Assembly: GCF_039541075.1 (NCBI RefSeq)
Contig: NZ_BAABFN010000004.1
Location: 1 to 64,000 of the forward strand
Direction: 5' to 3'
DNA from: Compostibacter hankyongensis
GTDB taxonomy: Bacteria > Bacteroidota > Bacteroidia > Chitinophagales > Chitinophagaceae
Length of the DNA: 64,000 nucleotides
Shown here: piece after piece, positions 43,145 through 50,791 of the stretch
Numbering within the stretch: position 1 is the stretch's first letter
Layout: each line of letters begins with the position of its first letter
The notes under the pieces: model-generated
Databases searched by the model: none
Seen by the model: the letters and a program-made list of their open reading frames with translations, nothing else
Told to the model about the DNA's origin: nothing
Position numbers and translations under genes: made by a program

Positions 43145-45088
43145 GGGCTTAATCTCCTTTATTGAAAGGGGAAAAATGTGATTTCGCGGAATAAAAGCGG
43201 AATTTTCTGTTTCCGGGGTGTTCTCAGGGCCGTCGTGCGTCAGCTGCTGCGCGTTCTTCACCAGATCGATGAATGCGTGACGATATCCTTCCGGGTCGTC
43301 GCTCAGCGCCTGTCCGGCCAGTTCCAGGACGGAACCGTAGTTGGCCTGTCCCCGGAAATCGCTCTGCCGCAGCAGCAGTCCGAATTCCGCCACGGCAGCG
43401 GCAAATCGAAATCCGGAAGAGGTCCGCTGCAGCGGAGTTCCCGTGTCCTGTACCGTGCGGGAGAGCAGCCGGCTTTTGCCCCCCTGTGGTTCTTTATACC
43501 GTAGCTTGACGGTCATCAGTTCGTTGCCCTGCTGTGCCGGCAGCGGTAGGGTACGTTGGTATTTCAGGTTATCCACGCTGTCCATCAACGGACTCCGGAT
43601 ACCTGCCGGGATGATCTCGTAGAGCGCTGTCACCACCTGGCCGGAGCCGATCTCTCCGGCGTCTTTTTTATCGTTGTTAAAATCTTCATCGTTCAGCAGG
43701 CGGTCCTCGTAGCCAATGAGCCGGTAGCCCTGTACCCTGGCAGGGTTGAACTCTACCTGCAGCTTCACGTCCCTGGCTACGGTAAAGAGGGTGCCGCCGA
43801 ATTCGTGGAGCAAAACCCTCCGGGCCTCGCCGAGGTCGTCGATATAGGCATAGTTGCCGTTGCCGCGGTCGGCCAGCTTTTCCATCTTGCTGTCCTTGTA
43901 ATTGCCCATGCCAAAGCCCAGCACGGTGAGGAAGATACCGCTTTCCCGCTCTTTCTCGATCATCCGCTCCAGTTCTGCGTCGCTGGATATCCCTACGTTG
44001 AAATCCCCGTCGGTGGCCAGGATCACCCGGTTGTTGCCGTTTTCCCGGAACTGCGCACGTGCGGCCTGGTAGGCCAGCTGTATGCCGGCCCCGCCGTTGG
44101 TGGAGCCGCCGGCCCGGAGTGCGTCGATGGCTGTTTTTATCTTTCGCTGTTCGCTGCCCGGGGTGGCGGGCAGGACGGTGCCGGCTGCGCCCGCGTAGGT
44201 GATAAGGGTCACTCGGTCCTGGGGACGAAGCTGACCCGTCAGCATCCTGAGGGAGGATTGCAGCAGGGGCAGCTTGTTGGGGGCGGCCATGGAGCCGGAG
44301 ACGTCGATCAGGAACACGAAATCACAAGCGGGAAGCCGGTCTGCGGGGATCTTCCTGGCCTGCAGGCCGATACGTACCAGCTTGTTTTGGGGATTCCAGG
44401 GGCTGGGAGCGGCTTCCGTATGGATGGCTACCGGATCGTCGCCCCCGGGCTGAGGATAGGCATAATTGAAATAGTTGATCAGCTCTTCGATACGCACCGC
44501 GTCCTGCGGAGGCAGTTGCCCGTTCCGGATAAAGCGGCGCACATTGCTGTAAGAGGCCGCGTCCACGTCGATGGAAAAGGTGGACAGGGGCTGTTTTTGC
44601 GGGGAAACGAAACGGTTCTCCGTGATGGCATCATATTCTTCTGTATGAAAAGGCGGATAACCCTCGAAGGGCGGGCGGATAAGTCCATAACCGGAGCGGT
44701 CCATGGCCGGCATTACGGCAGCTATCGTATGCTGCCGCATTTTCAGCTGGGCGGGAGCTGCTGCGGCCTCTGCTTCGGGGGCCGTCTGCGCCCGGGTTTC
44801 GAGCTGCAGATTGATCACGGTGTCGGCCCTGCCGGCGGTAACGGTCCGGGTATGGTAGCCCTGCAGCCGGAACTCGAGGACGGCGGGTTTCCGGGAGAGG
44901 ATCAGGTTGTAATGTCCCGCGGCATCGGTGGAGGTCTGCGCTGCGGCATTTTTTTCCTGCACGGTTACGCCGCCGAGCGGCTGTCCGCCGGGAATGGTGG
45001 TTACGGTACCGGAGATGCGCATATCCTGTGCGGCCGCGGGAGAGAAAGCGACGAGCAGCAGGTATAGAGAAAAGAGATACGTTTTCAT
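43142..45088 (-). CDS. VWA-domain exported protein with DUF3520
   Basis: A 648-residue exported protein (signal 'LFSLYLLLVAFSPAAAQ'). A carboxypeptidase-like regulatory domain (~25-110, 'ISGTVTTIPGGQPLGGVTVQ') is followed by a von_Willebrand-associated N-terminal region ('FSIDVDAASYSNVRRFIRNGQLP'). The VWA domain has an intact MIDAS ('FLIDVSGSMAAPNKL', about residue 265) and 'ILATDGDFNVG'. The C-terminal DUF3520 part holds 'GYRLIGYEDRLLNDEDFNNDKKDAGEIGSG'-like elements. It resembles YfbK-type proteins. Its function is unknown; metal-dependent protein binding at the cell envelope is likely. Confidence 0.85.
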   Translation of the reverse strand: MKTYLFSLYLLLVAFSPAAAQDMRISGTVTTIPGGQPLGGVTVQEKNAAAQTSTDAAGHYNLILSRKPAVLEFRLQGYHTRTVTAGRADTVINLQLETRAQTAPEAEAAAAPAQLKMRQHTIAAVMPAMDRSGYGLIRPPFEGYPPFHTEEYDAITENRFVSPQKQPLSTFSIDVDAASYSNVRRFIRNGQLPPQDAVRIEELINYFNYAYPQPGGDDPVAIHTEAAPSPWNPQNKLVRIGLQARKIPADRLPACDFVFLIDVSGSMAAPNKLPLLQSSLRMLTGQLRPQDRVTLITYAGAAGTVLPATPGSEQRKIKTAIDALRAGGSTNGGAGIQLAYQAARAQFRENGNNRVILATDGDFNVGISSDAELERMIEKERESGIFLTVLGFGMGNYKDSKMEKLADRGNGNYAYIDDLGEARRVLLHEFGGTLFTVARDVKLQVEFNPARVQGYRLIGYEDRLLNDEDFNNDKKDAGEIGSGQVVTALYEIIPAGIRSPLMDSVDNLKYQRTLPLPAQQGNELMTVKLRYKEPQGGKSRLLSRTVQDTGTPLQRTSSGFRFAAAVAEFGLLLRQSDFRGQANYGSVLELAGQALSDDPEGYRHAFIDLVKNAQQLTHDGPENTPETENSAFIPRNHIFPLSIKEIKP

Positions 45089-45216
45089 CGGTTTTTATTT
45101 TTTGTGTGAATGATGATGTTCGAAATGGGTTCCGGCCGTATGATGTGAAGAATTTTCGATTTCCATAAAAGCCGGGGAAGAAATTTTTAGTAACATTGAA
45201 TCCCTGAAAATCGCCT

Positions 45217-45804
45217 GTGGCCTTTTTGCGTTCAATAGGAAATAATAAGGAGCCGGATGACGAGACGCTGATCCGGGGGTATAAGTCGTCCGGGGAGCTT
45301 TCATATCTCGGCCGGTTGTACGAGCGGTATATGCCGCTGGTTTATGGCGTATGCCTGCGGTATTTTGAGGAAGAGGCGGCGAAAGATGCGGTGATGCAGG
45401 TCTTTGAGCTGCTGGTAGAAAAGCTCCGGCAGCACGAAGTGCGTCATTTCAGAAGCTGGCTGCATGTGCTGACAAGAAATTATTGTCTCATGCAGTTGCG
45501 GTCGGCCCGCGGGAAGGGGATACAAGAGCGGGCGGATGCGGCTGATCTTGTGGAAAAAGCGGATTTTTCGCATCCTGAAGACGGGGTTTCTCCTGAAGCT
45601 GACCTGCAGGCCATGGAACGGTGTATGGATACTCTGCCCGAGGAGCAGCGGAGAAGCGTGGACCTTTTTTACCTGAAGGAGAAAAGCTATAAGGAGATTG
45701 CAGCCCTGACCGGCTATGAGCCCAAAAAAGTGAAGAGCTATATCCAGAACGGCAGGCGGAACCTGAAAATATGTATAGAGCGACAACGGCATGAGCAAGC
45801 ATAG
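45217..45804 (+). CDS. ECF-type RNA polymerase sigma factor
   Basis: A 195-residue sigma-70 family protein read from the GTG at 45217. Region 2 is 'LGRLYERYMPLVYGVCLRYFEEEAAKDAVMQVF' and region 4 is 'LPEEQRRSVDLFYLKEKSYKEIAALTGYEPKKVKSYIQNGRRNLK', with the helix-turn-helix in the second part. No ATG fits the N-terminus, so GTG is preferred. The last 14 bp overlap the start of a membrane protein with an anti-sigma-like N-terminus, so the two are coupled. Targets are unknown. Confidence 0.85.
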   Translation: MAFLRSIGNNKEPDDETLIRGYKSSGELSYLGRLYERYMPLVYGVCLRYFEEEAAKDAVMQVFELLVEKLRQHEVRHFRSWLHVLTRNYCLMQLRSARGKGIQERADAADLVEKADFSHPEDGVSPEADLQAMERCMDTLPEEQRRSVDLFYLKEKSYKEIAALTGYEPKKVKSYIQNGRRNLKICIERQRHEQA

Positions 45805-46990
45805 ATCATCCACCGGGCCTGCATCCGGGGTCACCCCCGAGCTGATCCGCCGCTACCTGTCCGGGGAGCTGGACGGGAAGGCTATGCACGCATTGGAGAA
45901 GCAGGCTCTGGAAGATCCTCTGCTGGCGGATGCGCTGGAAGGGTATGCCCGCCGGGACCCGGACCAACGCCGGCACCTGGAGGAGCTCCGGCAGCGGCTC
46001 GATGCCCGGACCGCTCGCCGGGCTGCGCTGCCGCCCCGGAGCAGACGTATATGGATGGCAGCGGCTGCCGCAGCAGCGCTGTTGCTGGCCGGTGTGTGGG
46101 GAATTTACCGCTTGCAGTATGATGGGTCTCCACCGGGATCCTTGTCTGACCTGGTCATGCAGGAAAGCCGCAGGGCGGACAGCGGGGTGGGTAGTAGGGC
46201 AGATAGCGGGTCGGTTGCTGCTTCGGCGGGACAGCCTGCTGTTGCATCTGAACGTGACAGCGGATCTGTTGCTGCCAAGGCGACCGGGCAGAATGCTCCT
46301 TCGTCCGGCGCGGGAACCTCCTTGGTCGCTTCGGAACGGGGATCTGTTGCCGCCGGAGCCGAGAAACAGGTAACCACTGCAAAAAGGCCGGCGGAGCCCG
46401 AGGTGGCCTCGGCATCCCCTTCCGGGAAAGTTAACCCCGTGGCGGACGGACTCCAGGAAAAAGAACGCGTTCCGGATACCCCGGCCGCTCCTGTGCTGGC
46501 CGCTGCGTCCGGCAGCGGACACGATACAGCAGCAGACGATGCCGGGAGCAGGGACATCGCTGCTGCGGCTCCCGCTGCACGGGATAATGCGCGAAAGGTC
46601 TCTATCTTTTCCGTGCGCCGGAAGGCGGCCGGCTATGCCCGGCAGCAGGCAGAAGGCGCCCGGATCGGGGAGGGAGAAGTGCAGGTAAACGATACTGTTA
46701 CCGGGCTGCGCCCGCAGCCGGAGGGTGGATACTTTGCGCTCAGGCAGTATCTGTCGGACAGCCTGCGTTATCCGCGGCAGGCGCTGGCGCACGGGACGGA
46801 GGGAAATGCAAAAATCGCCTTTATGGTGATGCCCGACGGTTCGCTGCAGGACATACAGGTGCTGGAAGACCCTGGGTGGGGATGTGGCGAAGAGGCCGTC
46901 CGTTTGCTGAAGGCTGGTCCGGTTTGGAAGCCGGCCGCAGACGGCCGGCCGGCGCGGGTGAGCTTGGAAGTACCCTTTACACTGCCCTGA
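45791..46990 (+). CDS. Membrane anti-sigma-like protein with TonB C-terminal domain
   Basis: A 399-residue protein. The cytoplasmic N-terminus (1-~75) includes 'LIRRYLSGELDGKAMHALEKQALEDPLLADALEGYA', a conserved module of Bacteroidota anti-sigma/energy-transducer proteins. One transmembrane helix follows ('MAAAAAAALLLAGVWGIY', ~85-103). A long Ala/Ser/Gly linker (~115-270) contains recurring 'ERDSGSVAA' and 'ERGSVAA' units. The C-terminal ~90 residues are a TonB_C fold ('EGNAKIAFMVMPDGSLQDIQVL'). It overlaps the sigma gene by 14 bp. It may link an envelope signal or TonB function to sigma control. Confidence 0.78.
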   Translation: MSKHRSSTGPASGVTPELIRRYLSGELDGKAMHALEKQALEDPLLADALEGYARRDPDQRRHLEELRQRLDARTARRAALPPRSRRIWMAAAAAAALLLAGVWGIYRLQYDGSPPGSLSDLVMQESRRADSGVGSRADSGSVAASAGQPAVASERDSGSVAAKATGQNAPSSGAGTSLVASERGSVAAGAEKQVTTAKRPAEPEVASASPSGKVNPVADGLQEKERVPDTPAAPVLAAASGSGHDTAADDAGSRDIAAAAPAARDNARKVSIFSVRRKAAGYARQQAEGARIGEGEVQVNDTVTGLRPQPEGGYFALRQYLSDSLRYPRQALAHGTEGNAKIAFMVMPDGSLQDIQVLEDPGWGCGEEAVRLLKAGPVWKPAADGRPARVSLEVPFTLP

Positions 46991-47017
46991 AGGACCGGGG
47001 CTGAATGGGGTATATGC

Positions 47018-47184
47018 TGTAACAAAATCGGGAATAGAACCCGCTTGGGTAACCGGCGTCGGATGGTTGGATAGATACTGTAACAAAATCCGGATAAAAT
47101 TGCCCCTATTTTGTTACAAGATCAAATGAAATTTGGGCTTATTTTGTTACAAATTTTTGTAAAAATTACCCTAATTTTGTTACA
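47018..47184. repeat. Five copies of TGTAACAAAAT in the AAA-ATPase promoter region
   Basis: Direct copies lie at 47018-47028 and 47079-47089. Inverted copies (ATTTTGTTACA) lie at 47108-47118, 47141-47151 and 47174-47184, the last three spaced exactly 33 bp apart. The last copy lies within a TAATTTTG -7 box (47172-47179) and abuts the ATG at 47184. They look like operators, and predict a leaderless transcript. Confidence 0.75.
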
Positions 47185-48542
47185 TGTTCTATCGAAACAT
47201 ATTGGAAGAACTCCGTAAGTGGCGGCATAAGGATGGTCGTAAGCCGTTGGTTATCAGGGGAGCCCGTCAGGTTGGCAAGACCACGGTTGTTCGTCAATTC
47301 TCGCAGGAGTATCCACAATTTATTTACCTTAACCTGGAACTTCCGGAAGACCGGGAGCCGTTTGAGCATTTTTCGGATTTTAAAACCCTCCTTCAGACCT
47401 TATTTTTCAGAAAAAATATTCTCCTGAAGGATCTCGCCCATACGCTAATATTTATTGACGAAATTCAGGAAGTGCCGGGCGCCCTGCAGCAGCTCCGGTA
47501 CTTTTATGAGGAAACTCCGGATCTATCTGTTATTGCAGCCGGCTCAATGCTTGAGAGCCTGTTTAATCCCGATATTAACTTTCCTGTCGGTAGAGTAGAA
47601 TACCTCGTTATTCATCCGGCTTCTTTTCCTGAATTTCTTGGTGCTACAGGTGAAAAGGCTGCTCAGCAGCAGCTCCACACAGTGCCGCTTCCCTCCTTTG
47701 CGCATAGCACATTGCTGAAATTGTTCAGAACCTATTGCCTGATCGGCGGCATGCCCGAAATTGTTGCGCATTATGCCAGCCACAGGGATCTGACGGCCCT
47801 TGCTTCTATTTATGAATCGTTGTTGGTATCCTATCTGGATGATGTAGAAAAATATGCCACGAATCCAGCGCAGACTGAATATATACGGCACGCTATACGC
47901 TCCAGCTTCGCAGAAGCCGGCAAGAGAATTAAATTCCACGGGTTTGGCCATTCGTCTTACCGGTCCAGAGAAATGGGCGAGGCCTTGCGTTCGCTCGAAA
48001 AAGCCCTGCTCATACACCTCATATATCCGCAGACGAGCCCTGTGCTGCCGCTGCAACCCGACCTAAATAAGGCTCCCCGTCTCCAGGTATTGGACACAGG
48101 AATGCTGAATTATTTTGTCGGTATTCAACAGGAGCTTCTGGGGACTTCAGATTTGGATAATATCTATCATGGCAGGGTTATAGAACATATCGTCGGACAG
48201 GAATTACTGGCTCGTCAGTATAGCGCTCTCCATGGCTTGTCTTTTTGGGTCCGTGAAAAAAGCGCTGCTTCAGCTGAGGTGGATTATTTATACCGGTACA
48301 AAGAAAAGCTGGTTCCGTTAGAGGTGAAGTCGGGTGCTACCGGCACTTTGCGTTCTCTCATGGCTTTTATGGATCTTGCTCCCCACAATATGGCTTTGCG
48401 TTTCTATTCGGGAGAGGTCAGGATTTCGACGATAACTACACCCGCCAAAAAAAAGTGTTATCTGCTCAATCTGCCTTATTATCTGGTCTCCGAAATAGAA
48501 GATTACATAAAGTGGTTCGAGGACGAGATCAACAAAAAATAA
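47184..48542 (+). CDS. AAA ATPase with DUF4143
   Basis: A 452-residue protein starting 'MFYRNILEELRKWRHKDGRKPL'. The AAA_14 domain has Walker A 'IRGARQVGKTT' (~24-34), Walker B 'LIFIDEIQEVPGAL' and 'VIAAGSMLESLF'. The C-terminal DUF4143 part contains 'EHIVGQELLAR', 'FWVREKSAASAEVDYLYRYKEKLVPLEVKSGATG', a nuclease-like E-x-D...E-x-K arrangement. Such proteins are widespread and mobile, with unclear function. The start codon abuts a -7 box, suggesting leaderless expression controlled by the repeats just upstream. Confidence 0.85.
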   Translation: MFYRNILEELRKWRHKDGRKPLVIRGARQVGKTTVVRQFSQEYPQFIYLNLELPEDREPFEHFSDFKTLLQTLFFRKNILLKDLAHTLIFIDEIQEVPGALQQLRYFYEETPDLSVIAAGSMLESLFNPDINFPVGRVEYLVIHPASFPEFLGATGEKAAQQQLHTVPLPSFAHSTLLKLFRTYCLIGGMPEIVAHYASHRDLTALASIYESLLVSYLDDVEKYATNPAQTEYIRHAIRSSFAEAGKRIKFHGFGHSSYRSREMGEALRSLEKALLIHLIYPQTSPVLPLQPDLNKAPRLQVLDTGMLNYFVGIQQELLGTSDLDNIYHGRVIEHIVGQELLARQYSALHGLSFWVREKSAASAEVDYLYRYKEKLVPLEVKSGATGTLRSLMAFMDLAPHNMALRFYSGEVRISTITTPAKKKCYLLNLPYYLVSEIEDYIKWFEDEINKK

Positions 48543-48609
48543 TCATATTATTCTTTAACTTTATAGTGGTATGGTCTGAGTTAATGCATATTTTACCCAT
48601 TCTCATTTT

Positions 48610-49434
48610 ATGCGGCCTCTTCTCTTGCTTACACTGCTACTTTGGGCCTGGCCACTTGTTGACGCCAGCGCGCAAAGTTTAACGGAGTTAAAGGAAGCTT
48701 ATGGAAAAAATTCTCAGGAACTGGCGGAGAAGTGCATTCTGAAATATAAATACGTGCCGGAAGATTCCTTAGACAAAGTCTCGGCCAAAATGAGCCGTTT
48801 GGTCAATGCTTTTGTGGATGCATATTGTGCGGATACGTTGAGTGGATTTACCCCTGACGCAGCCAGCAAACCCTTTGACGAAAAATATGTGGTGCTGCAG
48901 CCCCGGATACGGGTTTGTTTTGTGGACAGGCTGGACAGCGCTGAGATATATGGAAGGCATATTCCCTCTAATTTGCCCCCTCAGTTATACCCGCATCCCG
49001 GCGTTTACAGCTCCTTTCTTTCCGCTAATTACTACAAGTTTCCGGAACAGGTTGATTGCGGGGAGTATAATTACAGCATTCAACTTTCAAATAAAGGAAG
49101 GTTTACTCCGCTTATCGCCGATACGGATCTGGTGAATACATTAAACGCTTTTTTGAAGGACACGGGTGTTAGTGATCCATACCAAAAATCTGCTTTTCTG
49201 AAAAAAATGCTGAAACTCTACCGCCGCGGCCTCGTTCGGGATATCACCGGCGCCGGGGTGGTTCCGCTTTATTACTTTAACTATGCTTTTTTTATTGATC
49301 AGGTCATCTTTGATAAGACGATGCGGCACGCCCTGATACAGTTTTCCTTTATCAATCAGAGCAGGCAGGCATACTATATCCGGATAAGTAACGAATGGAT
49401 ACGAAAAGTAAACAGGCCTTGCCTGCAGACATAG
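48610..49434 (+). CDS. Secreted hypothetical protein
   Basis: A 274-residue protein with a signal peptide (LLLLTLLLWAWPLVDASAQ). The mature sequence has scattered Cys ('KCILKYKYVP', 'DAYCADTL', 'RVCFVDRLD', 'QVDCGEYNY') and a C-terminal aromatic region ('VPLYYFNYAFFIDQVIF'). I recognise no family. It follows the AAA ATPase on the same strand with a 67-bp gap. It is probably periplasmic. Confidence 0.55.
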   Translation: MRPLLLLTLLLWAWPLVDASAQSLTELKEAYGKNSQELAEKCILKYKYVPEDSLDKVSAKMSRLVNAFVDAYCADTLSGFTPDAASKPFDEKYVVLQPRIRVCFVDRLDSAEIYGRHIPSNLPPQLYPHPGVYSSFLSANYYKFPEQVDCGEYNYSIQLSNKGRFTPLIADTDLVNTLNAFLKDTGVSDPYQKSAFLKKMLKLYRRGLVRDITGAGVVPLYYFNYAFFIDQVIFDKTMRHALIQFSFINQSRQAYYIRISNEWIRKVNRPCLQT

Positions 49435-49474
49435 TTTAACCCTTAGCCTTTCCCCTTTCAGGACAGGGGGTATC

Positions 49475-50068
49475 TCACTCTGTCACCCACTTCACCTTTT
49501 CGGCAAGCGGTGCCCGGCGGCGGACCGTATCCTGCACCGGGGCATGCCCCAGGTAAAAAATGCCGAGACAACGCTCTCCGGGCTGCAGTTCCAGGAACTC
49601 TGCGCCCTCCGTCATGGCAGCGGGGCTGCTCCAGTAGCCGCTCAGCCCGTAAGCCGTCATGCTCAGCCACAGGTTCTCCACCGCGCAGGCTACGGCAGCG
49701 ATCTCTTCCCATTCCGGCAGGTCCGCAGCGGGCGGGCGCATACAGATGGCGATCACGGCGGCGCAGCGCAGCGGCTTTTCCCGGTTCTGCTGTTCCTTCA
49801 CGGCTGAAAATTTATCCGCCGGCGTATGTGCCCGGTAATGGTCCGCGAGGTAGTTACCCAGCCGCTCCAGCGCCTTCTGCTGGAAAACTTTGAAAAGCCA
49901 GGGTTCGGTCTTCTTATGCGTAGGCGCCCAGGTAGCATTTTCCAGGAGCTGTTCGAGCACGGGGCGGGGAACGTCTTCGCCGGTAAAAAACTCGGGCTTT
50001 ACCGTCCTGCGGGAACGGATGATCGTATTCAGGATGCCGGCTGCATCGGGAGAAAGCGGTGAGGTCAT
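49475..50068 (-). CDS. Nitroreductase-family FMN oxidoreductase
   Basis: The start was set at the ATG at 50068, preceded by a TACCTTTG box, giving 197 residues. Nitroreductase motifs: 'IIRSRRTVKPEFF' (FMN phosphate), 'LLENATWAPTHKKTEPWLFKV' (FMN-binding), 'VACAVENLWLSMTAYGLSGYW' and 'RCLGIFYLGHAP'. The 'WAPTHKKTEPW' variant resembles YdjA-type small nitroreductases. It reduces quinones, nitroaromatics or related substrates with NAD(P)H. The long frame extension upstream is not used. Confidence 0.88.
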   Translation of the reverse strand: MTSPLSPDAAGILNTIIRSRRTVKPEFFTGEDVPRPVLEQLLENATWAPTHKKTEPWLFKVFQQKALERLGNYLADHYRAHTPADKFSAVKEQQNREKPLRCAAVIAICMRPPAADLPEWEEIAAVACAVENLWLSMTAYGLSGYWSSPAAMTEGAEFLELQPGERCLGIFYLGHAPVQDTVRRRAPLAEKVKWVTE

Positions 50069-50088
50069 AAGTGCTGACTTTGATGCCG

Positions 50089-50096
50089 CAAAGGTA
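50089..50096 (-). promoter_or_regulatory. -7 promoter box of the nitroreductase gene
   Basis: TACCTTTG on the minus strand is an exact TAnnTTTG match, 20 bp before the ATG at 50068. It lies in the divergent gap to the DUF4251 gene. Confidence 0.5.
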
Positions 50097-50249
50097 AGGC
50101 TCCCCGGGCAACCGATCTCCTTTCCCGGCATAAAAGCGAATGGTGCTGCCGGCACGGCGGAGCCTGCTGAGGAAAACGAAGGAAAGAGAAGTGGCGCAGA
50201 AAGGTCATACAGGTAAAAAGCGTAACTTAGGTGTACTAAAACCCGTATC

Positions 50250-50768
50250 ATGAAAACGATCCATTGGCTATGCATGGCCGCCTTCTTCCTGCCGGCGGCA
50301 GCCGGCTGCTCCCGGAGCATGACGCCCGGACAGTCCGGTAAGGCCGACCCCGATAAAGCCGCTGCCGTCCGGGAAATGCTCGACGCCCGGAACTATGTTT
50401 TCAAAGCCCAGATGGTATCTCCTTCCAGCGGACGTACCCGGCACCTGACCAGCGATTACGATCTTAAGGTAAGCCAGGACAAGGTGGAAGCCTATCTGCC
50501 CTATTTCGGGCGGGCATATTCCGCGCCGATGGATCCCTCGAAGGGCGGCATCAAATTTTCCTCTTCCCAGTTTACCTACAACACCAGCGATCGTAAAAAG
50601 GGCGGGTGGCTGATCCAGATCGAGCCGAAGGATGAAAAAGAGGTGCAGCAGCTTACCCTTACCGTTTCCGAAGCGGGGTATGCCACCCTGCAGGTAATCA
50701 GCACCAACCGTCAGCCTATTTCTTTTAACGGGATCATGGAAGCGGGTAAGGAAACGGACAATCCCTGA
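50250..50768 (+). CDS. DUF4251 lipoprotein
   Basis: A 172-residue lipoprotein (lipobox 'PAAAGCS', Cys ~20) with a DUF4251 domain: 'ARNYVFKAQMVSPSSGRTRHLT', 'KVEAYLPYFGRAYSAPMDPSKGGIKFSSS' and 'VSEAGYATLQVISTNRQPISFNG'. The domain is a lipocalin-like beta-barrel of unknown ligand, common in Bacteroidota. The gene is followed closely by an M1 peptidase gene on the same strand, but that gene has its own -7-like box. Confidence 0.88.
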   Translation: MKTIHWLCMAAFFLPAAAGCSRSMTPGQSGKADPDKAAAVREMLDARNYVFKAQMVSPSSGRTRHLTSDYDLKVSQDKVEAYLPYFGRAYSAPMDPSKGGIKFSSSQFTYNTSDRKKGGWLIQIEPKDEKEVQQLTLTVSEAGYATLQVISTNRQPISFNGIMEAGKETDNP

Positions 50769-50791
50769 ACCTATCATTATCTTTCTTGCAC

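Noticed and set aside
41645..43165. Long plus-strand frame over carB-N (and similar ones over comEC at 38099-39445 and the VWA gene at 43556-45067)
   Set aside because: Each is antisense to a gene with clear motifs and shows low-complexity Gly/His/Gln-rich sequence typical of shadows.
47018..47184. CRISPR array (regular 33-bp spacing)
   Set aside because: The repeats are only 11 bp, occur in both orientations, and lie in a promoter; no Cas genes are present.
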